This document shows, piece after piece, positions 10,244-19,835 of a DNA stretch of 64,000 bases. Made by a program: the position numbers and the translations under genes. Each line of letters starts with the position of its first letter. Position 1 is the first letter of the stretch. The DNA is from Sphingomonas sp. LM7 (lineage in GTDB: Bacteria; Pseudomonadota; Alphaproteobacteria; Sphingomonadales; Sphingomonadaceae), in contig NZ_CP019511.1 of the NCBI RefSeq assembly GCF_002002925.1, positions 930,001 to 994,000 of the forward strand. Reading direction: 5' to 3'. The notes below the pieces were generated by a model. It ran no database searches, was not told the DNA's origin, and was given only the letters and a program-made list of their open reading frames with translations.

Positions 10244-10408
10244 GGCCGTTTGCCAGAATATCCTCTGACGCTCGGTACGTCAGGTGGGAACCATGTGCGA
10301 CAGACCAGGATCTGCACAGGGACAGCTCCCATGGATGATGAATAGCCTCAGGGATATGCCGAGGCTCGTACCGGGCAGTTCCCGCCGTATCTGCATTTAG
10401 GATGGCGG
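10238..10408 (-). ncRNA. ssrS: 6S RNA (SsrS)
   Basis: The non-coding gap between zapA and the 5-FTHF cyclo-ligase gene, where 6S RNA sits in many proteobacteria, folds as expected. The closing stem is CCGCCAT/ATGGCGG, then CGGTAC/GTACCG. A side hairpin AGCCTC/GAGGCT lies on the 5' side of the bubble. The long apical hairpin is built from TGGGA/TCCCA, TGTGC/GCACA and AGA/TCT. The transcript would mimic an open promoter and bind the housekeeping RNA polymerase. Ends are approximate; the mature RNA may be 10-20 bases shorter. The distal edge touches the cyclo-ligase start codon. Confidence 0.75.
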
Positions 10409-10438
10409 AGGCCGCTACGCAACCGCTTCCGCGCGATT

Positions 10439-10741
10439 TCAGGCCTCGGCGGCGTCTTCCTCGAGCGCGGCGGCGACGGCTTCGAGCCGGTCGGCGATGC
10501 GTTCGAGGAGCACCGGCGAGACGCCTTCGGGCGGATTGCGCTGCACGTCGTCGACCATGTCGGCGAGGATCAGCGAGAGATAGACCAGAGTTCGCTCGGC
10601 ATTGAGCCCGCCCGAGGCGCGCTGCGCGGATGGCGCATGCTCCTGAAGGATCGATTCGAGGTGGCGGAGATGCGGCTCGTCGCCGTCGCGCGCGGCGATC
10701 GAATAGCTTCTGCCGGCAACGCTGATGTCGATATCGGCCAT
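10439..10741 (-). CDS. zapA: Cell division protein ZapA
   Basis: 100 residues. ZapA binds and cross-links FtsZ protofilaments at the division site. The N-terminal domain (ADIDISVAGRSYSIAARDGD) matches the family's V-x-I-x-G-R-x-Y-x-I pattern, followed by the long C-terminal coiled coil (ERTLVYLSLILADMVDDVQ and onward). The ATG overlaps the stop codon of the upstream 62-residue gene in a TGATG arrangement. Location just upstream of 6S RNA supports the call. Confidence 0.85.
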   Translation of the reverse strand: MADIDISVAGRSYSIAARDGDEPHLRHLESILQEHAPSAQRASGGLNAERTLVYLSLILADMVDDVQRNPPEGVSPVLLERIADRLEAVAAALEEDAAEA

Positions 10742-10929
10742 CAATCGGCTTCCACGCTGGCGCTCTCGCGGGCGATCAGCGCGTCGAGCGACGTCACGGC
10801 GTCCCCGATCCGCGCGCGCAGCTTGGCGTGGCGGGTGGCGAGGCGGGCAGTGGCATAGGCGCGCGCGGCGGCGGCGGCCTCGATCCGCGCAAGCGCCTGT
10901 TCGATACGATCTGAGGGGCTTTCGGCCAT
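10741..10929 (-). CDS. Small coiled-coil protein upstream of zapA (possibly DUF4164-like)
   Basis: 62 residues, charged and alanine-rich with heptad-like spacing (RIEQALARIEAAAAARAYAT; RIGDAVTSLDALIARES). No membrane segment. Its stop overlaps the zapA ATG, so the two are translationally coupled. In rhizobial genomes a short coiled-coil DUF4164 protein occupies the same position between transketolase and zapA; that equivalence is my inference. A division-related accessory role is plausible but unproven. Confidence 0.65.
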   Translation of the reverse strand: MAESPSDRIEQALARIEAAAAARAYATARLATRHAKLRARIGDAVTSLDALIARESASVEAD

Positions 10930-11096
10930 AGCTCACTCGATTAGGCAGAGCGGACCGGCGCGGCAAGTGCGCATGAGGCGAACGGTCCATCGTTTTTCCA
11001 TCGCGGGCGAACGGCTTCGGCCAAGCGGGTCGGCGGAGCGGTTGACGCGCGGGCGCGTGCGTCCCAAAGGCGTCCGCGACCAGCAGGGGAGTCCAC

Positions 11097-13082
11097 GTGT
11101 CCGCATCCTTCACCGACTGCGCCAACGCCATCCGAGCGCTATCGATGGACGCCGTGGAGGCCGCCAATTCGGGGCATCCCGGCATGCCGATGGGCATGGC
11201 CGACGTCGCCACCGTGCTCTTCCAGGAATATCTGAAGTTCGATCCGGCCGATCCGCACTGGCCCGACCGGGACCGCTTCGTGCTGTCTGCCGGGCACGGA
11301 TCGATGCTGATCTATTCGTTGCTTCACTTGACCGGCTATGCCCGGCCGACGATCGAGGACATCAAGACCTTCCGCCAGATCGGGTCGCCCTGCGCGGGGC
11401 ACCCGGAGAATTTCGAGCTTCCCGGCGTCGAGTGCACCACCGGCCCGCTGGGGCAGGGCGTGGCGATGGCGGTGGGCATGGCGATCGCCGAGCGCCACCT
11501 CAACAGCGGCTTCGGCGATGACCTCATCGATCACCGGACCTGGGCGATCGCGGGCGATGGCTGCCTGATGGAAGGCATCAACCACGAGGCGATCGGACTC
11601 GCCGGGCATCTCAAGCTCGGCCGGCTCAACGTGCTGTGGGACGATAATCGCATCACGATCGACGGGCGCGTGTCGCTGTCGTCGAGCGAGGATATTCCCG
11701 CGCGCTACCGTGCCACCGGGTGGCACGTCGTCGAATGCGACGGGCATGATGCCGCAAGCATCCGCGCTGCGCTCGACGAAGCCGTTGCCGACGATCGGCC
11801 GTCTCTGGTCCGCTGCACGACGATCATCGGCAAGGGCGCGCCGAACAAGCAGGACAGCTCCGGATCGCACGGCTCGCCGCTTGGCGCGGCCGAAGTCGCC
11901 GCGGCGCGCGAGACGCTCGGCTGGGCGTGGCCGGCATTCGAAGTGCCCGAGGACATTCGCGAGACATGGCTCGAAGCCGGCAAGCGCGGCGGCGAACCGC
12001 GCGGCGCGTGGCAGGCGCGGCTTGCCGCGAGCAGCCAGCGTGGCGAGTTCGAGCGCCGGATGGCGTCGGTCGCCGATCTCGCCGGGCCCGCGCTCGAAGA
12101 GTTCATCGCCAAGCTGGCCGCCGAGCCTGCCAATGTCGCCAGCCGAAAGGCTTCGGAGATGGCGCTGGGGCCGCTGACCGAGAAGATCCCGCAGCTGCTC
12201 GGCGGCTCGGCCGACCTAACCGGTTCGAACAACACTAAGACCAAGGCGACTGGACCGCTTACCGCCGACGATTATTCGGGCCGCTATATCTATTACGGCA
12301 TCCGCGAGTTCGGCATGGCCGCGGCGATGAACGGCATGGCGCTGCACGGCGGCGTCGTACCCTATGGCGGCACCTTCTTGGTGTTCAGCGACTATTGCCG
12401 CAACGCAATCCGGCTGTCGGCGCTGCAGCGCGCCGGCGTAGTCTATGTGATGACGCATGATTCGATCGGGCTCGGCGAGGACGGCCCGACGCACCAGCCG
12501 ATCGAGCACGTCATGAGCCTGCGGCTGATCCCCAATCTCAACGTCTATCGTCCGTCCGACGCGATCGAGACCGCCGAATGCTGGGCGCTGGCACTGCAGA
12601 CGCCGGAGACGCCGTCGGTGCTGGCATTGTCGCGCCAGAATCTGCCCCAGCTTCGCGGCCTTGGCGACGAGAGTTGGTCGGCGGCATCGAACCGTTCGGC
12701 GCAGGGCGGCTATCGCCTGCGCGCCGCGGCAGCCGCACGCAAGGTGGTACTGGTCGCCACCGGCTCCGAAGTGTCGCTTGCGGCCGAGATCGCCGACGCG
12801 CTGGAGACGAACGGGATCGGCGCCGATCTGGTCTCGATGCCGTGCACCGAATTGTTCGACGCGCAGGACGCCGCCTATCGCACCGACCTGTTGCCCGCCG
12901 ACGCCCTGATCGTCTCGATCGAGGCGGGCACGACGTTCGGCTGGGAGCGCTACACGGGCTTGAACGGGCTGCGCTTCGGCATCGACCGGTTCGGCGCATC
13001 GGGCCCGGCGCCCAAGCTCTACGATCATTTCGGGCTGACCGCCGCCAAGATCGTGCCGCAGATCGTGGCAGCGCTCGGCTGA
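11097..13082 (+). CDS. tkt: Transketolase
   Basis: 661 residues, the normal bacterial length. Transfers two-carbon units in the pentose phosphate pathway using thiamine diphosphate. The N-terminal GHGSMLIYSLLHLTGY and the ThDP/metal motif GDGCLMEG...WDDN (about residues 154-183) are intact, and the pyrimidine domain has REFGMAAAMNGMALHGG and DSIGLGEDGPTHQPIEH. The start is GTG at 11097 with CAGGGGAG just upstream. It heads a run of carbon-metabolism genes (gap, pgk, aldolase) and is divergent from the zapA gene pair. Confidence 0.96.
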   Translation: MSASFTDCANAIRALSMDAVEAANSGHPGMPMGMADVATVLFQEYLKFDPADPHWPDRDRFVLSAGHGSMLIYSLLHLTGYARPTIEDIKTFRQIGSPCAGHPENFELPGVECTTGPLGQGVAMAVGMAIAERHLNSGFGDDLIDHRTWAIAGDGCLMEGINHEAIGLAGHLKLGRLNVLWDDNRITIDGRVSLSSSEDIPARYRATGWHVVECDGHDAASIRAALDEAVADDRPSLVRCTTIIGKGAPNKQDSSGSHGSPLGAAEVAAARETLGWAWPAFEVPEDIRETWLEAGKRGGEPRGAWQARLAASSQRGEFERRMASVADLAGPALEEFIAKLAAEPANVASRKASEMALGPLTEKIPQLLGGSADLTGSNNTKTKATGPLTADDYSGRYIYYGIREFGMAAAMNGMALHGGVVPYGGTFLVFSDYCRNAIRLSALQRAGVVYVMTHDSIGLGEDGPTHQPIEHVMSLRLIPNLNVYRPSDAIETAECWALALQTPETPSVLALSRQNLPQLRGLGDESWSAASNRSAQGGYRLRAAAAARKVVLVATGSEVSLAAEIADALETNGIGADLVSMPCTELFDAQDAAYRTDLLPADALIVSIEAGTTFGWERYTGLNGLRFGIDRFGASGPAPKLYDHFGLTAAKIVPQIVAALG

Positions 13083-13135
13083 GCCCCCATATAGCGAGCC
13101 GACGGCTCACAAAATCGAAGCAGGAGTGAAGCGAT

Positions 13136-14143
13136 ATGACGAAGGTTGCGATCAACGGTTTCGGGCGCATCGGACGGCTGGTCGCGCGCGCGATCCTCGA
13201 GCGTCCCGACAGCGGGCTCGAGCTGGTGACGATCAACGACCTCGCCGACGCCAAGTCCAACGCGTGGCTCTTCTCGCGTGACAGCGTCCACGGCAAATAT
13301 CCGGGCACGGTGAGCGCCGACGGCAACGACCTTGTCATCGACGGCAAGCGCATCAAGGTGACCGCCGAGAAGGATCCGGCGAACCTGCCGCACGGCGAGA
13401 ACGGCGTTGACCTGGTGCTGGAATGCACCGGCTTCTTCACCGATCGCGCATCGGCGCAGAAGCATATCGACGCGGGCGCCAAGAAGGTGCTGATCTCGGC
13501 GCCGGGCAAGAATGTCGACCTCACGGTCGTGTTCGGCGTCAACGACGACAAGCTCGAGGCCGGGCACACGATCGTCTCGAACGCGTCGTGCACCACCAAT
13601 TGCCTCGCGCCGGTGGCCAAGGTGCTCAACGACACCGTCGGCATCGAGCGCGGCCTGATGACCACGGTCCACGCCTATACCAACGACCAGAAGATCCTCG
13701 ATCAGATCCATCCGGACCTGCGCCGTGCGCGCGCTGCGGCGATGAACATCATCCCGACGACGACCGGCGCCGCGCGCGCAGTAGGCGAAGTGCTGCCGGA
13801 GCTGAAGGGCAAGCTGGACGGGTCGGCGATCCGCGTTCCGGTTCCGGACGGCAGCCTTGTCGACCTGACCTTTACGCCGAAGCGCGACACCACCCGCGAG
13901 GAGATCAACTCGATCCTCAAGGCTGCTTCGGAGAGCGGCCCCCTGAAGGGCGTGCTGGTCTATTCGGACGAACCGCTGGTCTCAATCGACATCGTCCACA
14001 CCCCGGCGTCGTCCACCATCGACAGCCTCGAGACCGCAGTGATCGACGGCAAGCTGGTCCGCGTGGTCAGCTGGTACGACAATGAATGGGGCTTCTCGAA
14101 CCGCATGGTCGATACCGCCTCGGCGATGGCGAAGCTGGGCTGA
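13136..14143 (+). CDS. gap: Glyceraldehyde-3-phosphate dehydrogenase, type I
   Basis: 335 residues. Oxidises glyceraldehyde 3-phosphate to 1,3-bisphosphoglycerate with NAD+. The Rossmann start [16 protein letters not shown] and the catalytic [11 protein letters not shown] with nucleophile C152 are intact; so are the substrate-binding [10 protein letters not shown] and the C-terminal [16 protein letters not shown] preceded by a GGAG site. Lies 53 bases after tkt and 129 bases before pgk, with a paired-hairpin repeat between gap and pgk that may attenuate or process the transcript. Confidence 0.97.
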   Translation: MTKVAINGFGRIGRLVARAILERPDSGLELVTINDLADAKSNAWLFSRDSVHGKYPGTVSADGNDLVIDGKRIKVTAEKDPANLPHGENGVDLVLECTGFFTDRASAQKHIDAGAKKVLISAPGKNVDLTVVFGVNDDKLEAGHTIVSNASCTTNCLAPVAKVLNDTVGIERGLMTTVHAYTNDQKILDQIHPDLRRARAAAMNIIPTTTGAARAVGEVLPELKGKLDGSAIRVPVPDGSLVDLTFTPKRDTTREEINSILKAASESGPLKGVLVYSDEPLVSIDIVHTPASSTIDSLETAVIDGKLVRVVSWYDNEWGFSNRMVDTASAMAKLG

Positions 14144-14149
14144 CCTGTT

Positions 14150-14249
14150 CCCCTCCCGATTGCGGGAGGGGCCAGGGGAGGGGAGTGCCTCAGGCGACGC
14201 GGTGTGCGGCCAGGCCTCCCCCGACCCCTCCCGCTACGCGGAGGGGGAG
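14150..14249. repeat. Paired GC-rich hairpin element between gap and pgk
   Basis: Two hairpins flank about 50 bases. The first is perfect: CCCCTCCCG (14150-14158), loop ATTG, CGGGAGGGG. The second, near 14225-14247, is CCCCTCCCGC against GCGGAGGGGG with one bulged base. A sister element of the same design occurs at 22601-22737, which suggests a dispersed intergenic repeat rather than a dedicated terminator. Confidence 0.7.
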
Positions 14250-14272
14250 CGAATACGGATAGGGCAGGATAA

Positions 14273-15460
14273 ATGGCGCGCAACTTCAAGACGCTCGACG
14301 ATATGGGCGATGTCACCGGCAAGCGGGTGCTGGTCCGCGAGGACCTCAACGTGCCGATGGCCGACGGTCAGGTCACCGACGACACGCGGTTGCGCGCAAC
14401 CTTGCAGACGGTAACCGAGCTGGCCGACCGCGGCGCGATCGTTCTGATCCTCGCGCATTTCGGCCGGCCCAAGGCGCCGACCCCTGAATTCTCGCTCGCG
14501 CAGATCGTCAAACCCTATGAAACAGTGCTCGGCCGGCCGGTGCGCTATGTCGACTGGGAAGGCGATGCGGCGAACGTCGCGACGCTCCAGCCGGGCGATA
14601 TCGCGGTGCTGGAAAATACGCGCTTCTTCGGCGGCGAAGAAAAGAACGATCCCACCACGATCGAGCGCTTCGCCAAGCTCGGCGACCTGTTCGTCAACGA
14701 CGCCTTCTCGGCGGCGCATCGCGCGCATGTCTCGACCGAGGGGCTAGCGCACGAGCTGCCGGCGTTCGCGGGGCGACAGATGGAGGCCGAGCTCGACGCG
14801 CTCGACAAGGCGCTCGGCAATCCCGAGCATCCCGTTGCGGCGGTGGTCGGCGGTGCCAAGGTTTCGTCCAAGCTCGACGTGCTGCGGCATCTGGTCGAGA
14901 AGGTCGATCACCTGATCATCGGCGGCGGCATGGCCAACACCTTCCTCGCCGCGCGCGGGGTGAATGTCGGCAAGTCGCTGTGCGAGCATGACCTGACCGG
15001 CACCGCCGAGGAGATCCTCGACGCCGCGGAAAAGGCCAATTGCACCGTGCATCTGCCCTATGACGTGGTGGTGGCGAAGGAGTTCAAGGCCAATCCGGCG
15101 ACGCGCACGGTCAACGTCCACGAAGTCGCCGAGGACGAGATGATCCTCGACATCGGGCCTGCCGCTACAGAGGCGCTGGGCGATGTGCTCAAGAATTGCC
15201 GTACGCTCGTGTGGAACGGGCCGCTCGGCGCGTTCGAGACGCCGCCCTTCGACGCCGCGACCGTTGCGCTTGCCAAGACCGCGGCGGCGCTGACCAAGGA
15301 AGGCTCGCTGGTCTCGGTAGCCGGGGGCGGGGACACCGTAGCCGCGCTCAACCAGGCCGGTGTGGCGGACGACTTCACCTTCGTCTCGACTGCGGGGGGC
15401 GCCTTCCTCGAATGGATGGAAGGCAAGGAACTGCCCGGCGTGGCTGCACTGACTTGCTGA
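14273..15460 (+). CDS. pgk: Phosphoglycerate kinase
   Basis: 395 residues. Transfers phosphate from 1,3-bisphosphoglycerate to ADP. The signature [20 protein letters not shown] near the N-terminus, the substrate-binding ILAHFGRPK, the interdomain [16 protein letters not shown], and the nucleotide-binding [12 protein letters not shown] plus [19 protein letters not shown] at the C-terminus are all present. ATG at 14273 has a weak Shine-Dalgarno region (GGGCAGGAT). Downstream comes a promoter region with an Fnr-like box, then catalase. Confidence 0.96.
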   Translation: MARNFKTLDDMGDVTGKRVLVREDLNVPMADGQVTDDTRLRATLQTVTELADRGAIVLILAHFGRPKAPTPEFSLAQIVKPYETVLGRPVRYVDWEGDAANVATLQPGDIAVLENTRFFGGEEKNDPTTIERFAKLGDLFVNDAFSAAHRAHVSTEGLAHELPAFAGRQMEAELDALDKALGNPEHPVAAVVGGAKVSSKLDVLRHLVEKVDHLIIGGGMANTFLAARGVNVGKSLCEHDLTGTAEEILDAAEKANCTVHLPYDVVVAKEFKANPATRTVNVHEVAEDEMILDIGPAATEALGDVLKNCRTLVWNGPLGAFETPPFDAATVALAKTAAALTKEGSLVSVAGGGDTVAALNQAGVADDFTFVSTAGGAFLEWMEGKELPGVAALTC

Positions 15461-15474
15461 TCGCGACAATTGCC

Positions 15475-15488
15475 CTGATCTGAATCAA
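15475..15488 (+). promoter_or_regulatory. Candidate Fnr/FixK-type box upstream of catalase
   Basis: CTGATCTGAATCAA matches the alphaproteobacterial anaerobox TTGAT-N4-ATCAA at nine of ten defined positions. It lies about 60 bases before the katE ATG. A Crp/Fnr-family activator or repressor could act here. Seen by eye; no genome-wide background was computed. Confidence 0.4.
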
Positions 15489-15547
15489 GGCGCGGACCCT
15501 TCGGGATGCGCCGGCTGTTGAGCCGGTAACTCCGAAGGAAATCCGAC

Positions 15548-17635
15548 ATGGCTACCAACAAGCGCGACGCCGGCAACGGCGGCGAGACCCATCAGATCGC
15601 GGGCGACACGGTCGAGCGGCTGACCACGAACCAGGGTATTCCCGTCTCCGACAACCAGAACCAGCTCAAGGCCGGAGCGCGCGGGCCGGTGCTGCTCGAA
15701 GACTTCGTGCTGCGCGAGAAGATCTTCCACTTCGATCACGAGCGCATTCCTGAACGGATCGTCCATGCCCGCGGATCAGCGGCGCACGGCTATTTCGAAG
15801 CCTATGAGGATCTGTCCGACATCACTCGCGCCGACCTTTTCAGCGAGAAGGGCAAGCGCACGCCGGTGTTCACGCGCTTCTCGACCGTGGCGGGCGGCGC
15901 GGGCTCGGTCGATACCCCGCGCGACGTGCGGGGCTTCGCGGTAAAATTCTACACCCAGCAGGGCAATTGGGACCTGGTCGGCAACAATATCCCGGTGTTT
16001 TTCATCCAGGACGCGATCAAATTCCCCGACCTGATCCATTCAGTGAAGATGGAGGCCGACAAGGGCTATCCGCAAGCGGCCTCGGCGCATGACACCTTCT
16101 GGGATTTTGTCAGCCTGATGCCCGAATCGACGCACATGATCATGTGGGCGATGTCGGATCGGACGATCCCGCGCTCGCTGCGCACGATGCAAGGCTTTGG
16201 AATCCACACGTTCCGCTTGGTCAATGCCGAGGGCAAGTCGACCTTCGTCAAATTCCACTGGAAGCCCAAGCAGGGCATGGCTTCGACCTGCTGGGACGAG
16301 GCGGTCAAGATCGCCGGTGCCGACCCCGATTTCCAGCGCCGCGACTTGTTCGAGGCGATCGACCGCGGCGATTTCCCAGAATGGGAACTCGGCATTCAGG
16401 CGTTCGACGAGGCATTCGCCGACAGCCTGCCGTTCGACGTGCTCGATCCGACCAAGATCATTCCCGAGGAATTGCTGCCGGTGCGGCCGATCGGGCGGAT
16501 GGTGCTCGATCGCTACCCCGACAATTTCTTCGCCGAGACCGAACAGGTGGCCTATTGCCCGGCGAACATCGTCCCGGGGATCGACTTCACCAACGATCCG
16601 CTCCTCCAGGGGCGGCTCTTCTCGTATCTCGACACACAGCTCAAGCGGCTGGGATCGACCAATTTCCACCAATTGCCGATCAATGCGGCCAAATGCCCGG
16701 TGATGAACTTCCAGCGCGATGGCCACATGCAGATGGCAGTGCCCAAGGGCCGCGCGAACTATGAGCCCAACAGCCTCGACCAGAGCGACCGCGATCCCGA
16801 GGGCGGGGGGCCGCGCGAATGCCCGGCGCAAGGGTTCACTACCTTTGCCGGGCGCGACACTGCCAACGAGCAGGGCGACAAGCTGCGCATCCGGCCCGAA
16901 AGCTTTGCCGATCACTATAGCCAGGCGCGGATGTTCTTCCGTTCGCTCGCGGCGCCTGAGCAGGCGCATCTTGCCTCGGCCCTGGTGTTCGAGCTGTCCA
17001 AGCTCGGGCTGGAGCATGTCCGGGTGCGGGTGATGGCCAATCTGGTCAATGTCGATCCCGTGCTGGCGCAGCGCGTTGCCGACGGGCTGGCGATGCCGCT
17101 GCCCAAGGCTTCGCCCAGTGCCGCGCCCGTGCAGGACATGGATCCCTCGCCGGCGCTGCGGATCATCGAGGGCCCGCTCGATCTTGCGACGATCGACGGG
17201 CGCGCGATCGGCATCCTGATCGCCGATGGCACCGACAAGGCAGCGCTCGACGCGCTGACCGGCGCGGTCAAGAAGGCGGGAGGCACCCCGGTGATCGTCG
17301 CACCCAAGGTTGGCGGCGCCAAGCTGTCAGACGGATCGGTCCAGAAGGCCGATCTGCAGCTCCAGGGCGGGCCTTCAGTGCTGTTCGATGCCGTGGCGAT
17401 CCTGGTTTCCGAAGAAGGTTGTGCGGTGCTGCTCAAGGAAGGCGCGGCGGTCCAGTTTGCGATGGACGCGTTCGGCCATTGCAAGGCGATTGGCCATAGT
17501 GAAGCGGCCAAGCCGTTGCTCGACAAGGCCGGCGTGGAGCCCGACGATGGCGTCGTTCCGGCCGACAAGGGATTCGTTGGTGCGGCGGGCAAGCGCTATT
17601 GGGACCGCGAGCCAAAGGTGCGAATGCTCGCCTGA
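15548..17635 (+). CDS. katE: Large-subunit (clade 2) monofunctional haem catalase with C-terminal DJ-1/GATase-like domain
   Basis: 695 residues, matching HPII-type catalases. Decomposes hydrogen peroxide. Distal-haem histidine region [15 protein letters not shown], catalytic-Asn region [20 protein letters not shown], and the proximal haem tyrosine block [15 protein letters not shown] are present. The last ~150 residues ([20 protein letters not shown] onward) form the flavodoxin-like domain that distinguishes large catalases. ATG with GAAGGAAA upstream. The gene is inserted between pgk and aldolase and has its own promoter region, so it is probably not part of the glycolytic unit. Confidence 0.95.
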   Translation: MATNKRDAGNGGETHQIAGDTVERLTTNQGIPVSDNQNQLKAGARGPVLLEDFVLREKIFHFDHERIPERIVHARGSAAHGYFEAYEDLSDITRADLFSEKGKRTPVFTRFSTVAGGAGSVDTPRDVRGFAVKFYTQQGNWDLVGNNIPVFFIQDAIKFPDLIHSVKMEADKGYPQAASAHDTFWDFVSLMPESTHMIMWAMSDRTIPRSLRTMQGFGIHTFRLVNAEGKSTFVKFHWKPKQGMASTCWDEAVKIAGADPDFQRRDLFEAIDRGDFPEWELGIQAFDEAFADSLPFDVLDPTKIIPEELLPVRPIGRMVLDRYPDNFFAETEQVAYCPANIVPGIDFTNDPLLQGRLFSYLDTQLKRLGSTNFHQLPINAAKCPVMNFQRDGHMQMAVPKGRANYEPNSLDQSDRDPEGGGPRECPAQGFTTFAGRDTANEQGDKLRIRPESFADHYSQARMFFRSLAAPEQAHLASALVFELSKLGLEHVRVRVMANLVNVDPVLAQRVADGLAMPLPKASPSAAPVQDMDPSPALRIIEGPLDLATIDGRAIGILIADGTDKAALDALTGAVKKAGGTPVIVAPKVGGAKLSDGSVQKADLQLQGGPSVLFDAVAILVSEEGCAVLLKEGAAVQFAMDAFGHCKAIGHSEAAKPLLDKAGVEPDDGVVPADKGFVGAAGKRYWDREPKVRMLA

Positions 17636-17728
17636 GCAGGTTTTGCCGTCGGGTCAGCGTTGTCAGCGGTTCCGCGGAATTGTGCAGTGCGATAGAGCGC
17701 GCTCACAGCCACCGAATCAGGGGATCCC

Positions 17729-18643
17729 ATGAGCATCACGCCCGCCGTCAAGGCCATTCTCGCCAACTACGAGTCCGACAATCCGGGCGTGAAGGCGAAC
17801 CTCGCGCGCATCCTTATGCAGGGCAAGCTGGGCGGCACCGGCAAGCTGATTATCCTGCCGGTCGATCAGGGCTTCGAGCACGGCCCGGCGCGCAGCTTCG
17901 CGATCAACCCTGACGCCTATGATCCCCACTACCACTTCCAGCTCGCGATCGACGCCGGGCTGTCGGCTTATGCTGCGCCGCTGGGGATGATCGAGGCGGG
18001 TGCCGACACCTTTGCCGGGCAGATCCCGACGATCCTCAAGGTCAACAGCTCGAACAGCTGGGCGACCGGCATCAACCAGGCCGTCACCGGCGGCGTCGAC
18101 GACGCGCTTAGGCTGGGCTGCGCGGCGATCGGCTTCACCATCTATCCGGGCGCCGACGACGTGTTCGACATGATGGAGGAGATCAAGGAGCTCTCCGCCG
18201 AGGCCAAGGCGGTCGGCATCGCGACGGTACTGTGGTCGTACCCGCGCGGCGGCAACCTCTCCAAGGACGGCGAACTGGCGCTCGACGTCGGCGCCTATGC
18301 CGCGCACATGGCGGCATTGCTCGGCGCGCACATCATCAAGGTCAAGCTGCCCTCGGCGCATATCGAGCAGAAGGACGCCGTGAAGTCGTACGAGGGCACT
18401 GACTGGTCGGCGCAGTCGGACCGCGTCAAGCATGTCGTTAAGAGCTGTTTCAACGGCCGCCGCATCGTCGTCTTCTCGGGCGGCGCGGCCAAGGGGGAGG
18501 ACGCAGTCTATCAGGACGCGCGCGACATCCGCGACGGCGGTGGCAACGGTTCGATCATCGGCCGCAACACCTTCCAGCGCCCGCGAGCCGACGCGATCGC
18601 GATGCTCGACAAGCTGGTCGGCATCTACAAGGGCGGCGAATGA
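17729..18643 (+). CDS. Class I fructose-bisphosphate aldolase (DhnA/FbaB type)
   Basis: 304 residues. Cleaves fructose 1,6-bisphosphate through a Schiff-base lysine. The pattern is that of the bacterial/archaeal DhnA-type class I enzymes: IILPVDQGFEHGPARSFAIN near the N-terminus, the IGFTIYPGAD segment, ATVLWSYPRGG, the GAHIIKVKLPS strand carrying the likely catalytic lysine, and RRIVVFSGGAAKGED for phosphate binding. It is not the zinc-dependent class II enzyme. Its stop overlaps the following ABM-domain gene in an ATGA arrangement. Confidence 0.92.
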   Translation: MSITPAVKAILANYESDNPGVKANLARILMQGKLGGTGKLIILPVDQGFEHGPARSFAINPDAYDPHYHFQLAIDAGLSAYAAPLGMIEAGADTFAGQIPTILKVNSSNSWATGINQAVTGGVDDALRLGCAAIGFTIYPGADDVFDMMEEIKELSAEAKAVGIATVLWSYPRGGNLSKDGELALDVGAYAAHMAALLGAHIIKVKLPSAHIEQKDAVKSYEGTDWSAQSDRVKHVVKSCFNGRRIVVFSGGAAKGEDAVYQDARDIRDGGGNGSIIGRNTFQRPRADAIAMLDKLVGIYKGGE

Positions 18644-19026
18644 TCACGCGCCGTCCGGTACTTGCGGGCCTCGCGCTCGCGGTGCTGGGCGGTCGCGCCT
18701 TTGCAGAGGGGATAGCGATGGAAGACCAGCTCCCGTTCGGGATGATCGGCAAGATGAAGGCACAGCCGGGCAAGCGCGCCGAGCTGATCGCGATCCTCGG
18801 CTCGGGAACTGGCGCGATGCCGGGATGCCGCGCCTATCTGATCGCGGAGGACGCGAAGGATGCCGACGCGATCTGGATCACCGAGATCTGGGATGATGCA
18901 GCGAGCCACAAGGCGTCGCTCCAGCTCCCCGCGGTGCGCGATGCGATCGCCAAGGGCCGACCGCTGATCGCGGCATTCGAACTGAGCGCGCAGACCAAGC
19001 CGATTTCCAGCTTCATCCGGGTCTGA
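18640..19026 (+). CDS. Exported antibiotic biosynthesis monooxygenase (ABM)-domain protein
   Basis: 128 residues. It opens with an RR-containing signal peptide (MITRRPVLAGLALAVLGGRAFA) that could be Tat or Sec. The mature part is one ABM-type ferredoxin-like domain: FGMIGKMKAQPGKRAELIAI, the central DADAIWITEIWDDAASHKAS, and a C-terminal strand. Such domains include quinol monooxygenases and haem-degrading enzymes, but many are of unknown activity. ATG overlaps the aldolase TGA by four bases, so it is translated with it although no metabolic link is obvious. Confidence 0.75.
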   Translation: MITRRPVLAGLALAVLGGRAFAEGIAMEDQLPFGMIGKMKAQPGKRAELIAILGSGTGAMPGCRAYLIAEDAKDADAIWITEIWDDAASHKASLQLPAVRDAIAKGRPLIAAFELSAQTKPISSFIRV

Positions 19027-19073
19027 CGCCTCGGCCCATTGCGAGCGGCGGCGCTGCGCCGTAGAGCGCGGGC

Positions 19074-19763
19074 ATGATCGATATTGACGACGATGCCCTG
19101 CCGCCGCTCGGCCCTGAATTTGCCGCACAGTTCAAGCGCGACGACCGGCGTCCGGCGTGCCAGCTCTATCTGGTCTCGCCGCTCGACGTGACCGGCGAGT
19201 TTGCGGACCGGCTGGCGCGCGCGCTCGATGCCGGGCCGGTGGCGGCGTTCCAGTTCCGAGTAAAGGACGTCGATCAGCACGAGGCGACGCGGCTGGCCGA
19301 GCCGCTGCAGCGCATCTGCAGCGACCGCGACGTCGCGTTCCTGGTCAACGACAGCATCAGCCTCGCCAAGCGGCTGGGCGCCGACGGGGTGCATCTGGGG
19401 CAGGGCGATGGCGACCCGCGGGAGGCGCGATCGGTGCTCGGACCCAACGCGCAGATCGGCGTGACTTGCCATGACAGCCGTCATCTCGCGATGGAAGCGG
19501 GCGAGGCGGGGGCAGACTATGTCGCGTTCGGCGCTTTCTATCCCACGACGACCAAGGAAGTGCGCCACCATCCCGATCCGGCAATCCTGAGCTGGTGGAC
19601 GACGGTGTTCGAGATTCCGTGCGTCGCGATCGGCGGCATCACCCCGGCCAATTCGCGCCCGCTGATCGATGCCGGCGCGGACTTCCTCGCGGTGTCGTCG
19701 GCAGTGTGGGGCGACGACGAAGTCGCGGCGATCAAGGCGTTTGGGGCCGTGCTCGCGCGCTGA
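19074..19763 (+). CDS. thiE: Thiamine-phosphate synthase
   Basis: 229 residues. Joins HMP-pyrophosphate and thiazole phosphate to make thiamine phosphate. TIM-barrel signatures: CQLYLVSPLDV, QFRVKDVDQHE, VAFLVNDSISLAKRLGADGVHLGQGD (substrate and Mg site), IGVTCHDSRHLAMEAGEAGADYVAFGAFYPT, and IPCVAIGGITPANSRPLIDAGADFLAVSS. No TPP riboswitch is visible in the 47 bases upstream and no other thi gene is nearby, so it is a stand-alone copy in the carbon-metabolism cluster. Confidence 0.92.
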   Translation: MIDIDDDALPPLGPEFAAQFKRDDRRPACQLYLVSPLDVTGEFADRLARALDAGPVAAFQFRVKDVDQHEATRLAEPLQRICSDRDVAFLVNDSISLAKRLGADGVHLGQGDGDPREARSVLGPNAQIGVTCHDSRHLAMEAGEAGADYVAFGAFYPTTTKEVRHHPDPAILSWWTTVFEIPCVAIGGITPANSRPLIDAGADFLAVSSAVWGDDEVAAIKAFGAVLAR

Positions 19764-19835
19764 TGCGCCGCTAGCATCGGAAACAAGCAGGCACGCGTTC
19801 GTTCTCTGGCCAACTATTTGGTCAGGAGCGTATCT

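Noticed and set aside
19027..19073. TPP riboswitch before thiE
   Set aside because: The 47-base spacer is too short and lacks the conserved THI-box sequence.
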